From positions 57,637 to 121,636 of the forward strand of contig JAEWAN010000019.1 in NCBI GenBank assembly GCA_023391625.1: 64,000 nucleotides of DNA, written 5' to 3'. Both the position numbers and the translations under genes were made by a program. Shown here in pieces: positions 9,927 through 19,128 of this stretch (position 1 is its first letter; every line of letters starts with the position of its first letter). The notes beneath the pieces were generated by a model that made no database searches, was not told the DNA's origin, and was given only the letters and a program-made list of their open reading frames with translations. This DNA is from Bacteroidota bacterium (lineage in GTDB: Bacteria; Bacteroidota; Bacteroidia; Bacteroidales; Paludibacteraceae).

Positions 9927-10883
9927 ATGAAAACCATAGGTTTTATAATTAGCCATAAAGAGAATGAAAACCGCAGGGCTTTAATTCCTTCTGACCTAAA
10001 AAAAGTAAAAAACACAAATTATGTTTACATAGAAACCGGATACGGAAATGTTTTAGGTTATACTGACGATGACTACTTAAAATATGGTGTGCACATTTGC
10101 AGCCGGGAAGAAGTGTTAAGACAAAATATATTATGTGACCCCAAAATAGGTGATGCTGAGTATTTAAGCAACCTACAAAATGGACAAATAATATTTGGAT
10201 GGATACATGCTGTTCAGAACAAAGACATTACCGATAAAATTATTCAATCAAAAGCCACAGCTATAGCATGGGAAGATATGTATTATAAAGGAAAGCATAT
10301 TTTCTGGAGGAATAATGAAATTGCAGGTGAAGCTGCCATTATGCATGCATATAGTTTACACGGGATTTTTCCATATGATACTAAAGTTGCAATATTAGGC
10401 AATGGAAATGTAGCTAGAGGGGCATACCGGATATTAGTCTCTCTTGGAGCTGAAGTAGTTCAATACAGTAGAAGAACAGAAAGTCTGTTAAGAGAAGAAA
10501 TTGGTATGTACGACGTCATTGTAAACGCCATTTTATGGGATACCACAAGAAAAGATCATATCATTTATCGGGAAGATTTATCAAAAATGAAAAAGAACTC
10601 TCTGATAATTGATATCAGTTGTGATAAAAACGGAGGAATAGAAACTAGCATACCAACTACTATTAAGCAACCAATCTATTACACAGACGATGTTGCACAT
10701 TATGTAGTAGACCATACTCCATCACTATTTTACAAAACCATATCCAAAAATCTAAGTTGCATATGTGTTGAATACATAGATAATCTTATAGAAGAGCAAC
10801 CCAACCAGATATTATCCGATGCTTTAGCTATAAAAAATGGTATTATTATTGATAACAGAATAAAAATATTCCAAAACAGATAA
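9927..10883 (+). CDS. N5-(carboxyethyl)ornithine synthase-like NAD(P)-dependent reductase
   Basis: The 318-residue protein has the alanine dehydrogenase/PNT-type fold. The N-terminal domain has ENRRALIPSDLKKV and IETGYGNVLGYTDDDY, and a Rossmann domain follows with ILGNGNVARGAYR near residues 156-168. Length, the N-terminal pattern, GNVA(R/Q)GA and the C-terminal HTPSLFYKTISKNLS match my memory of lactococcal N5-(carboxyethyl)ornithine synthase, which reductively condenses pyruvate with a side-chain amine. In a polysaccharide locus it may make carboxyethyl-ornithine or carboxyethyl-lysine, a known amide decoration of some O-antigens. It lies 2 bases after the CapK-like gene and 4 bases before the ATP-grasp gene. 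Confidence 0.78.
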   Translation: MKTIGFIISHKENENRRALIPSDLKKVKNTNYVYIETGYGNVLGYTDDDYLKYGVHICSREEVLRQNILCDPKIGDAEYLSNLQNGQIIFGWIHAVQNKDITDKIIQSKATAIAWEDMYYKGKHIFWRNNEIAGEAAIMHAYSLHGIFPYDTKVAILGNGNVARGAYRILVSLGAEVVQYSRRTESLLREEIGMYDVIVNAILWDTTRKDHIIYREDLSKMKKNSLIIDISCDKNGGIETSIPTTIKQPIYYTDDVAHYVVDHTPSLFYKTISKNLSCICVEYIDNLIEEQPNQILSDALAIKNGIIIDNRIKIFQNR

Positions 10884-10887
10884 CAAA

Positions 10888-12021
10888 ATGAAAAATTCTA
10901 TCGTATACAAATTTTTAAAATCTTTTAAAAGATTTTATTTCTTATTGAAATTACTTTTCAATAAGAAATTGTACAAATCAAAATCATATTTTCCGGAATT
11001 AAAAAGCAAATCACAATTACGCATTTTAGGAGAACAAGCTTGGTTTATAATAAAATACAATGAACCCAACAACCAGTATTTTCTTTACGGATTTGATGTA
11101 AAAAGCAAAGATGAAATAAATCAATATCTTCCTTATGTTCAATTTAGAACCACCAGAAACCGACTAAATTTAAGGCCTCATTATTTATATCAAAATGCAG
11201 AATCTTTTAATTACATCTGTCTATTGAGAGATAAGTTTTATTTCGGTCAGTTATTATCTAGTTTAAACATAGGAACACCTAAAAATTTAATGCTCATATT
11301 TGGAAAAGAAGAAACATTGTTGGATTTAAAACAAAATAAAGAGTATCCTCTATCTTCATTATTAAATTATGATATTGATTCTTATTGCAAAATGATTATT
11401 GGAGAATGTGGAAAAGATGTTTTTGCCCTTCGTATCAAGAATGGAAAGATTTTTGTTAATTCAAGTCCAATTGAATTTACTGATCTGTGTTCTTTAATAA
11501 AAAACGGTACTTTTCTCATACAAGAAAAAATTATCCAACATAAAGACATGTCAGAGCTATACCCTCATTCCGTTAACACATTAAGAATTATTACATGCTG
11601 TGATAATAAAGGAGAATATCACGCTTTAAGTGCAGTATTGAGGGTAGGAGCAAATGGGAATACAGTAGACAATTGGGCAGCAGGAGGTTTAGTCATAGGA
11701 ATAACATCCAATGGAGAATTAAAGGACTATGGATTTTATGAAATAGAAGGGAAAACTAAAACATCTGTTCACCCAGATACACAAATATCATTTAAAAATT
11801 ATAAAATACCGTTTTATAACGAAGCGATAAAGGAAGCTGTTCGACTACATAAACTATTTTACGGCATAAAAACAATAGGCTGGGACGTTGCTATAACTCC
11901 CCAAGGACCATGTTTTATAGAAGGAAATGATAACTATGAAATATCACTAAACCAGGTTGCAGACAAAGGACTAAAATCAGAATGGTTAAAATTATATGGT
12001 ACCTCTAAAAATCAGATATAA
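10888..12021 (+). CDS. Sugar-transfer-associated ATP-grasp protein
   Basis: The 377-residue protein looks like the ATP-grasp family seen in polysaccharide clusters (ATPgrasp_ST). The N-terminus is basic (FLKSFKRFYFLLKLLFNKK). The ATP-grasp core has FLIQEKIIQH, the loop SVNTLRIITCCD, and metal-ligand motifs GWDVAITPQGPCFIEGNDN around residues 331-349. ATP-grasp enzymes join a carboxylate to an amine through an acyl phosphate. The neighbours suggest it joins a carboxyethyl amino acid to a uronic acid or other sugar acid. The stop codon lies inside a short tandem repeat, so this C-terminus could vary by slippage. Confidence 0.75.
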   Translation: MKNSIVYKFLKSFKRFYFLLKLLFNKKLYKSKSYFPELKSKSQLRILGEQAWFIIKYNEPNNQYFLYGFDVKSKDEINQYLPYVQFRTTRNRLNLRPHYLYQNAESFNYICLLRDKFYFGQLLSSLNIGTPKNLMLIFGKEETLLDLKQNKEYPLSSLLNYDIDSYCKMIIGECGKDVFALRIKNGKIFVNSSPIEFTDLCSLIKNGTFLIQEKIIQHKDMSELYPHSVNTLRIITCCDNKGEYHALSAVLRVGANGNTVDNWAAGGLVIGITSNGELKDYGFYEIEGKTKTSVHPDTQISFKNYKIPFYNEAIKEAVRLHKLFYGIKTIGWDVAITPQGPCFIEGNDNYEISLNQVADKGLKSEWLKLYGTSKNQI

Positions 12022-12038
12022 ATCAGATATAAATCAGA
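12010..12038 (+). repeat. 11-bp tandem repeat at the ATP-grasp stop codon
   Basis: The unit AATCAGATATA occurs twice in a row and is followed by a partial third copy (AATCAGA). The ATP-grasp stop codon TAA lies at the junction of units one and two. The 160-base AT-rich gap up to the next gene also has loosely related CAGATA/TATCTG words that could pair. Confidence 0.7.
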
Positions 12039-12183
12039 CATCTATAAAAACAGATATTTTTTATCTAAAAAAATCTAAATTATCTGATATAAAAGGCATA
12101 AAATACTGTAATTAATACACCACAACACCTAATAATGCTGCTATAGCACAAAAGTATTAAGTAGAATATTAAAACGAAGAATA

Positions 12184-13377
12184 ATGATAGAAGAATTTAA
12201 GCGATTAAAATTATATTGTGAATCTCAGCATTTTAAAGGTTGGGATCCTTATGATGGATTAAATTCAAAAATATTTCAATCGTTACCCCTTCTAAAAAAA
12301 TCAGCATTATGTAGATTAGCTGTAATACAAGGATTTAAACGTAGCCCTATTAACTTACGTCCCATTGCATTGGTTCCCAAAGAATATAACGCAAAAGGAA
12401 TTGGGCTATTTCTACAAGGATATTGTAACTTATATAAAGCAGTATGTTTTAATTCTGATTTGAGTAACGAGTTAGGTACAAAAGAAAGTCTATATGAAAG
12501 AATAAATGAATTAGCAAACCTACTTATTAAACTTCAATCTAAGGGATATAGTGGAGCTTGCTGGGGATATAACTTTGACTGGCAAGCGCGCCGTCTATTC
12601 CTGTTTCCCAAATATACTCCAACCGTGGTAGCCACTTGTTTTTGTGCTACAGCCTTAATCGATGCTTATGAAATAACCAAAAATGAGAAATATTTAGAAG
12701 TTGCTCTTTCTTCTGCAGATTTCATATTAAAAGATCTGCATCAAACTGAATATAATAATGGATTTTTATTTTCATACAGCCCATTACAAGGGAATGACAC
12801 TGTATTCAATGCCTCACTATTAGGGAGTAAATTACTGAGTTACTGCTACCATTATACAAGAAAAGAAGAATATAAAAATGCCGCCCGCTCTTCAGTTATT
12901 GCTTGTTGCAACAGTCAGAATAGCGACGGTTCATGGGTATATGGCATGCTGCCAGTCCAATCATGGATAGATAGTTTCCACACCGGTTATAATTTAGACG
13001 GTCTTATTGCTTATGAAGAACAAACTGGAGATAATTCCTTTCATCAAAACATAGAGCAAGGGTTTGATTTTTATATTAAAAACTTTTTTGAAGAAGATGG
13101 TTGCCCTAAATATTACCACAATAAAAAGTACCCTATTGATATCCATTGTTCCGGACAATTATTCATAACCTTATCGCGGTTGCATAAATCAGAACAATAC
13201 AAAGAATTGGCTCATAAAGTTTTAAAATGGACTACTAACAATATGCAGGATAAACAGGGTTACTTTTATTATCAGCTAAAACCTAATATCAGTTCAAAAA
13301 TTCCATACATGCGCTGGAGTAATGCTTTTATGTTCAACGCATTAAGTTACTTTTTATTAACATATAAAAATATATGA
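12184..13377 (+). CDS. Alpha/alpha-toroid (six-hairpin-like) protein of unknown activity
   Basis: The 397-residue protein has repeated helical hairpins with aromatic, glycine-rich loops (ACWGYNFDWQARR, NSQNSDGSWVYG, SWIDSFHTGYNLDGL, MRWSNAFMFNALSYF). This is the architecture of alpha/alpha toroids such as glycoside hydrolases, polysaccharide lyases and the C-terminal part of glucuronyl C5-epimerases. There is no signal peptide or membrane segment, so it probably acts in the cytoplasm on a nucleotide sugar, lipid-linked unit or amino-acid conjugate. It overlaps the next acyltransferase by 4 bases. I cannot assign a reaction. Confidence 0.6.
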   Translation: MIEEFKRLKLYCESQHFKGWDPYDGLNSKIFQSLPLLKKSALCRLAVIQGFKRSPINLRPIALVPKEYNAKGIGLFLQGYCNLYKAVCFNSDLSNELGTKESLYERINELANLLIKLQSKGYSGACWGYNFDWQARRLFLFPKYTPTVVATCFCATALIDAYEITKNEKYLEVALSSADFILKDLHQTEYNNGFLFSYSPLQGNDTVFNASLLGSKLLSYCYHYTRKEEYKNAARSSVIACCNSQNSDGSWVYGMLPVQSWIDSFHTGYNLDGLIAYEEQTGDNSFHQNIEQGFDFYIKNFFEEDGCPKYYHNKKYPIDIHCSGQLFITLSRLHKSEQYKELAHKVLKWTTNNMQDKQGYFYYQLKPNISSKIPYMRWSNAFMFNALSYFLLTYKNI

Positions 13378-14393
13378 ACCCTGCTATCAATACATCCATA
13401 TCTTTACTATCCAAAAGAGAATCTAGCATTATCAAAGGAATGCTCATATTACTAATAATTCTTGGTCATAATGGCATCTTAATGGGTAAAGCACCTGGAT
13501 TAACAGTTACATCATTTAATAACTACTTATATTCCTTTCATGTATATTGTTTTCTATTCTTACCATTTCTATATAACATTCCTTTATTTACAAAAGAAAG
13601 AATAAAAAAGAATTTTATTCATTTATATAAACCATATACAGCCGCCTTTCTGCTCCTACTATTAATTTCACTTTTCTCTTCTCCTAAAACTAACTTGGTC
13701 GGAATCATCTGGGCCTATATATCAGGGAGTGAGCCCCTCCTTAAAACGAACATAGGAGCTTCTTTTATCTGGTTCTTGCCAACAATGTTTTCCCTATTAC
13801 TTATGAGAGATTTTTTCATGAAAAAAGGGAAAAAACTGACAGGAATCACACTTCTATCATTCATAATATTATCTCTATATTCTGTATTCAATATTATACC
13901 TTACAATGCAACAAATTATTTTATCCTCGGTATGTTCACAGCAATCAGATATTTAGGAATGGCCATATTATTACGTTTTCTCACAGAAAAATATATAAAT
14001 AACCGGTTATTTATATACATAATTATTGCATTTGCAATAATTTCCTCCACTTTATTTTTTTGCCTTTATAATACAAACAATTTTCTTATAATAAAAAAAG
14101 TAAATGCAAATATTCTTCTCCCTATATTAATGTTTCTTTCCATAATCAATATTGTAAAATTGTTATCAAATATCCAAATTTTAAACATTTTTGAAAAACT
14201 TGGCTCTATTTCTCTTGAGATTTACATAATCCATGTTTTCATATATAATGCTTTCCTTATAATATCCATAAAATTAGGATATGAATTAAATTTCTGGCTT
14301 GGTATAACCACATTGGCATTAACTATTATAGCTACAATTTCAATTATATCAATAACAAAAAAAACACGTTTATATAAATTCATATTTAAATAA
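13374..14393 (+). CDS. OafA-type membrane acyltransferase (acyltransferase family 3)
   Basis: The 339-residue protein has about 10 membrane helices. The N-terminal segment KGMLILLIILGHNGILMGK carries the conserved histidine of family-3 acyltransferases near residue 31. The C-terminal part has IYIIHVFIYNAF, the common ending of the family. These proteins transfer acetyl or other acyl groups to sugars at the membrane. The start overlaps the toroid gene stop (ATGA). It is the third acyltransferase of the locus, so the polymer is probably heavily modified. Confidence 0.82.
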   Translation: MNPAINTSISLLSKRESSIIKGMLILLIILGHNGILMGKAPGLTVTSFNNYLYSFHVYCFLFLPFLYNIPLFTKERIKKNFIHLYKPYTAAFLLLLLISLFSSPKTNLVGIIWAYISGSEPLLKTNIGASFIWFLPTMFSLLLMRDFFMKKGKKLTGITLLSFIILSLYSVFNIIPYNATNYFILGMFTAIRYLGMAILLRFLTEKYINNRLFIYIIIAFAIISSTLFFCLYNTNNFLIIKKVNANILLPILMFLSIINIVKLLSNIQILNIFEKLGSISLEIYIIHVFIYNAFLIISIKLGYELNFWLGITTLALTIIATISIISITKKTRLYKFIFK

Positions 14394-14422
14394 AAATCCC
14401 CCATAATTTATAAATAACAACA

Positions 14423-15121
14423 ATGAATACAATTTCATTAAACGGAGTTAAAATATATCCCTTTACCTCATTTTCCAATCTAATGGAATATGTAGAAGGG
14501 CAAAAAGGGATTCTCGTTGCAATTAATGCTGAAAAAATATTACATGCTACGGATGAAACCCGGGCTATTATAAACAGGAATCTGGGCTATTGCGATGGCT
14601 CCGGAGCTGTGTTGGCTTTAAAACAAAAAGGCTATAAAGATGCTTGTAAAATTCCGGGATGCGAGTTATGGCTTAAAATAATAGAACATTTCTATAAAGA
14701 AAAAACGTTCTATCTAATAGGCTCCAAACCTCAGGTAATAGAAGAAACCATATCAAAGCTCAAGGTGGAATATCCGGGTATCCGGATAGTAGGTTATCGG
14801 GATGGATACATTAAAACAGAAGAAGACAAAACGGCTTTAATCAACGATATTGCACAGAAGCGACCTGACGTTGTTTTCGTGGCAATGGGTTCTCCTAAGC
14901 AGGAACTACTGATGGAAGAAATACAAAAACAACATAACGCCATATTCCAGGGATTGGGAGGTAGTTTTGATGTTTATACGGGACATGTAAAACGTGCTCC
15001 TAAATGGTGGGTAGACCATAATCTGGAATTTGCATACCGGCTAATTAAACAACCCAAAAGAATTACCAGACAAATCCATTTGGTAAAATATGCATGGTGG
15101 TTAGTGACTAAAAAATTATAA
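14423..15121 (+). CDS. WecG/TagA/CpsF-family glycosyltransferase (ManNAc or ManNAcA transferase)
   Basis: This inverting GT26 enzyme has 232 residues. Clear motifs are NAEKILHATDE, YCDGSGAVLALKQKGY, CELWLKIIEHF, FYLIGSKPQV, VAMGSPKQELLME and GLGGSFDVYTGHVKRAPKWW. In enterobacteria WecG adds ManNAcA to lipid I, and here wecB and wecC would supply UDP-ManNAcA, so the pathway context is coherent. It is the last gene of the first module and is followed by a 12-bp stem-loop. Its GC content is higher than that of the interior genes, as for wecB and wecC. Confidence 0.9.
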   Translation: MNTISLNGVKIYPFTSFSNLMEYVEGQKGILVAINAEKILHATDETRAIINRNLGYCDGSGAVLALKQKGYKDACKIPGCELWLKIIEHFYKEKTFYLIGSKPQVIEETISKLKVEYPGIRIVGYRDGYIKTEEDKTALINDIAQKRPDVVFVAMGSPKQELLMEEIQKQHNAIFQGLGGSFDVYTGHVKRAPKWWVDHNLEFAYRLIKQPKRITRQIHLVKYAWWLVTKKL

Positions 15122-15640
15122 ATAAATATATTAAACGAATTTTATTCTAAATAATAATCAACGAATTAGACACTTCAAACACATAATTAATACCTTAAAT
15201 ACATACACCGTATTTAAGGTATTATCATAAAAAGATTCCGCTTTATCTGAAACAGTCCCCTTCCTAAAAGAAATATTTTTCCCTTCAGTACAGGTATAAC
15301 ATAATCTCAAAAAGTTATAATCTTAAAACACACTTATCTCTATCAACATAAACCCGTCTGCAGCACAAACTTTAAAGAAAAAACAATATCTTTAATACGG
15401 TTTTATCAAACCGTTGAAAAGCTTTAACTTTGTCTCATTATTTGCGGCGGATATAATAACTGACTGAAAAATGAATGAAAATGCCCTATAGAAACTTATT
15501 TGGCATAGGTAGTCTTGCCTGACAAAAACATTTATACAATTCAGCAGTGGCAATCTAAAAAGATCTCGTTTTTTACAACGGCCAAGAGAATTTAGAAAAG
15601 TAAACACAACAAAATTCAAGCAAAGAAATCTGTTATAAAA
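15122..15640. other. Gene-free spacer between the two polysaccharide modules
   Basis: Apart from the stem-loop at 15191-15221 and a small hairpin at 15397-15414 (ACGGTTT, TATC loop, AAACCGT), I see no gene. A TAACTTTG box near 15425 resembles a Bacteroidetes -7 element but has no good -33 partner. The 3' end may contain unrecognisable remnants of the 5' part of the decayed wecB copy. Confidence 0.5.
15191..15221 (+). terminator. Stem-loop after the WecG-family gene
   Basis: A perfect 12-bp inverted repeat (TACCTTAAATAC and its complement) with a 7-base loop lies 70 bases after the stop codon. It is AT-rich and lacks a long T run, so it may be a weak terminator or an RNA-stabilising hairpin. 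Confidence 0.5.
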
Positions 15641-16501
15641 ATTAACAGGAATGTATGATGCACTAAAAAATGATCACCAGCACTGGCTGTATTTTTTCAG
15701 CAAATACCAATAAGACATGTGAAAGCAGGTTTACACGCCTATAATATCTATAGCCCATGACCGAAAGAAATGAACCGCCCAATTACAGGATATATATAAC
15801 CACCTATCAGTTTGCTCCTACCCCATTAAATCGTCAAAGTTTACGAACAGAAGTTGTAGATGAACAGAAAACACATTAATGGGAAAATACTGTAATAAAT
15901 ATTCTCTATTAGAAAACAGATAAAACGAAGAAATACAAAACTTTAATAATGGACTAAAACAAAAACGCTATACCCCCCATAAAAAATGAGAAAAAATTAC
16001 CTTCATAACCAGACATCATCAGAAAATTTTAGTAATGTATCTACTCATAGGCGTACAGCCCAAAGATCCAACTCTAAAATATTCGAATATAAATTTCATA
16101 TACCCGATGCCTCTCTTAATCCTTATGCACATAAATAAACTTACCCACGAAGTTTTTGGAAATAAGAATACTATTTCAAATATGTTTTTTACCGAACCAT
16201 TAGAATACCTTATCTTTGTATAGATAATGGAAAAATCACCCATCGTTCTGACAAACAGTGATAGAATTCAGAAAATCTCTGAAAATTGGGAAACTGGGAT
16301 TTATTATGTGTAACACACACCAAACATTTTGATGCACTAAAAGCAAGAACTGTAAAATCAATAGGGATTGATTATAATAAAACTTTCAATGAAGTTTCTG
16401 AACTGTTAAATCACAAAGAATCTTATGAAAAGATAAACAAAGTTATAAATTCCTACAGTGATGAGCCGACATGTGAAAGAGTCATAAACTCATTTAAATA
16501 A
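15641..16501 (+). pseudogene. Decayed second copy of wecB
   Basis: The stretch aligns along its length with wecB from about base 1957 to 2884. Recognisable pieces are the region matching GHVEAGLRTHNIYSPWPEEMNRQITG (about 15705-15790), EVFGNKNTISNMFFTEPLEYL (16149-16220) and the C-terminus DYNKTFNEVSELLNHKESYEK up to the stop at 16501. The tryptophan codon of SPWPEE is now TGA, the YLMEKS tyrosine is TAG (16221-16223), and there are several frameshifts and deletions, so no epimerase can be made. It directly precedes a second flippase gene, as wecB precedes the first. Confidence 0.88.
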
Positions 16502-16513
16502 ATATTTATCTCA

Positions 16514-18052
16514 ATGGATACTATACAAGCAAATAATAAAAGAATTGCGAAAAATACACTGCTACTTTATATTCGCATGATTTTTACCATGCTTGTAAGT
16601 CTATACACTTCACGCGTTGTATTAAATACTTTAGGAGTTGATGATTTTGGAATATATAATGTTGTAGGCGGGTTTGTTATAATGTTTACATTTATAAATA
16701 ATGCAATGTCATCTTCAACTCAACGTTATTTAAACTTTGAATTAGGAAGTGGTAATTTTTCAAAATTACAAAATATTTTTTCTACAAGTGTTAATATTCA
16801 CATTATAATCTCTGCAATAATCATCATATTAGCAGAAACAATAGGCCTTTGGTTTCTTTACAATCACATGACAATTCCTCAAGAACGCTTTGAGGCCGCA
16901 TTATGGGTATACCAATTTGCAATCATGTCAACTGTGGTCATGGTAATAAGCGTTCCATATAATGCGGCAATCATAGCTCATGAGAAAATGAGTACTTTCG
17001 CTTACATATCAGTTATAGAAGTTATACTAAAGCTACTCATCGTTTATCTGTTATCTATTTTTAATTTTGATAAATTAAAATTTTACGCTGTTCTGATGTT
17101 CTGTATTCAACTTATAATCAGGTTTATTTATGGAAGATATTGCAACAAGCATTTCGAGGAGACCAGATATAAAAGAATATGGGACGTAAAACTTCTCAAA
17201 GAAATGTCTAGTTTTGCTGGCTGGAGTTTATTCGGAAATTTGTCCAGTGTGTTATCTACCCAAGGAGTCAACGTTCTACTAAATATGTTTTTTGGACCTA
17301 TAGTCAATGCAGCACGAGGTATTGCAGTCCAAATACAACAAGCAATTAATGGATTTGTACTGAATTTTCAAACTGCCATTAATCCACAAATAACCAAAAA
17401 CTATGCCTTAGGAAATATAAAGTATTTGCATAATCTTATTTTTACCAGTGCTAAATTTTCTATTTTATTACTACTAATACTATCACTTCCTATTTTTATC
17501 GAAACAGAGCAGATTTTACAGCTATGGTTAAAAACAGTACCTACCCATACGGCTAATTTCACAAGAATAATTCTTTGCATTGCTATCATAGACTGTACAG
17601 CAAACGCATTATCCATAGGAGCACAAGCTACAGGCAAAATAAAAAGATATCAAATTACAATCGGATTTATTATTCTTCTTATTGTACCCGTATCTTATTT
17701 AACATTAAAAATAAAGGCTGTTCCAGAATTTGTTCTATATGTCCACTTAGGCATTGCTGTCATTGCACAAACAGGACGAATTATCTTTATGAAAAAGTTA
17801 ATTCAACTTCCAATAAAAAGCTTTATATCCAAAGTATATCTTCCTTTTCTTAAAGTTTTAACAACTTCTGCTATAATCCCCGGAATAATATACCATATAA
17901 TTCCCCCCTCTCTGAATAGATTAATAATTATTTCTTTAATCTCAGTTACAGCAACAGGAATATCCATTTATTTATTAGGATTAAATAATAATGAAAAAAA
18001 ATTTCTAAAAACGAGCATTAGCAACATCCTATTAAAACTCAAAAAGAAATGA
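16514..18052 (+). CDS. Wzx-type polysaccharide flippase, copy 2
   Basis: This 512-residue polytopic protein is homologous to the flippase at 2929. Shared N-terminal words include KRIAKNTLLLYIRM, SLYTSRVVLNTLGVDDFGIY and STQRYLNFELG, with mid-protein FAGWSLFGNLSSV and LLNMFFGPIVNAARG. Divergence is substantial, so the two may flip different lipid-linked units. It starts 12 bases after the wecB pseudogene and overlaps the next GT2 gene by 4 bases. No intact polymerase gene accompanies it in this module. Confidence 0.9.
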   Translation: MDTIQANNKRIAKNTLLLYIRMIFTMLVSLYTSRVVLNTLGVDDFGIYNVVGGFVIMFTFINNAMSSSTQRYLNFELGSGNFSKLQNIFSTSVNIHIIISAIIIILAETIGLWFLYNHMTIPQERFEAALWVYQFAIMSTVVMVISVPYNAAIIAHEKMSTFAYISVIEVILKLLIVYLLSIFNFDKLKFYAVLMFCIQLIIRFIYGRYCNKHFEETRYKRIWDVKLLKEMSSFAGWSLFGNLSSVLSTQGVNVLLNMFFGPIVNAARGIAVQIQQAINGFVLNFQTAINPQITKNYALGNIKYLHNLIFTSAKFSILLLLILSLPIFIETEQILQLWLKTVPTHTANFTRIILCIAIIDCTANALSIGAQATGKIKRYQITIGFIILLIVPVSYLTLKIKAVPEFVLYVHLGIAVIAQTGRIIFMKKLIQLPIKSFISKVYLPFLKVLTTSAIIPGIIYHIIPPSLNRLIIISLISVTATGISIYLLGLNNNEKKFLKTSISNILLKLKKK

Positions 18053-19113
18053 CCAGCAACTCGTTAATATCAATAATAATTCCTATTTTTAATAGAGAAA
18101 ATACTATAGAAACTTGTATTCTTAGCATACTACAACAAACATATGAGAACTTCGAATTACTCCTTATTGACGATGGCAGTAGCGACAAATCTGCTGAAAT
18201 ATGCAGATCTTTATTGAAAAAAGATTCTAGAATAAAATTTTGGCAACAAAGTAACAAAGGAGTAAGTGCTGCCAGAAATTTGGGTATTTCATACGCCAGT
18301 GGGAAATGGATCACTTTCATTGATTCCGATGATATCATTGATTCCAATCACTTAAGTAATCTCATACGTGTAGAAGAAAAAAATGCAGATATGGGAATGA
18401 TTGGATATAAATATGGTGAGAATATAGAAGGTAAATTACAAATAAAAGGTTCTTGCACTCCTAATGATATTGAAATTCAAAGCACCAATAAAATTATACA
18501 ATATATATTCGGAGACTTTAACCCATACCAAAATCCCTATTATTTTTGTTGGATAAAGATATTCTCTGTTTCAATAATAAAAACCAATAACATAAAATTT
18601 AATGAAAAAATATCTTTAGGAGAAGATCAAATATTCGTAATTGATTATCTCCTACATACAAAAAAAATCTTTATTAGTAATGCATGCAGTTATATTCTCT
18701 TGAATTGGGGAGATAAAACAAGTAAGTTAAGTTCAAAGTTACGTTACCCGGAAGAGTACTTACTTAATATTACAGCCAATTATGAAGCCTTAATAAAATT
18801 ATATAATCAAACCAATGTAAGTGAAGTTAAAGCTTATGCAAGTAATTACATTGTTGACAGATTATATAACAAAATTATCATTCAATACACATTGCCACAA
18901 AACAAGAAATTGTTGCCTTCCGGTTATTTAAAGAAATTCACTAAAAACAACATATATCCTCTTATCTTAAATGAGAAAGAAAACTTTTCTGATATAAAAA
19001 ATAAACGAATTGCAATGTTCTCTTGGTTATTATGCAAATTCGGTGTAACAATAAACATACTTTTATGTCACACATACAACATATTATTGTCTATATATCA
19101 AAAAATAAAATAA
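18049..19113 (+). CDS. GT2-family glycosyltransferase
   Basis: The 354-residue protein has an N-terminal GT-A domain with SIIIPIFNRENTIETCILSIL, LLIDDGSSDKSAEICR, NKGVSAARNLGI and the DxD-type metal site FIDSDDII. The catalytic-base region around SLGEDQIFVIDYLLHTKK follows. It is an inverting cytoplasmic transferase for a repeat-unit sugar. The C-terminal 120 residues are not conserved in a way I recognise. It is coupled to the flippase by a 4-base overlap. Confidence 0.9.
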   Translation: MTSNSLISIIIPIFNRENTIETCILSILQQTYENFELLLIDDGSSDKSAEICRSLLKKDSRIKFWQQSNKGVSAARNLGISYASGKWITFIDSDDIIDSNHLSNLIRVEEKNADMGMIGYKYGENIEGKLQIKGSCTPNDIEIQSTNKIIQYIFGDFNPYQNPYYFCWIKIFSVSIIKTNNIKFNEKISLGEDQIFVIDYLLHTKKIFISNACSYILLNWGDKTSKLSSKLRYPEEYLLNITANYEALIKLYNQTNVSEVKAYASNYIVDRLYNKIIIQYTLPQNKKLLPSGYLKKFTKNNIYPLILNEKENFSDIKNKRIAMFSWLLCKFGVTINILLCHTYNILLSIYQKIK

Positions 19114-19128
19114 TTCAGAAACTCTATC

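Noticed and set aside
16035..16501. Two short frames (62 and 71 codons) that could be read as small genes.
   Set aside because: Both are fragments of the decayed wecB copy.
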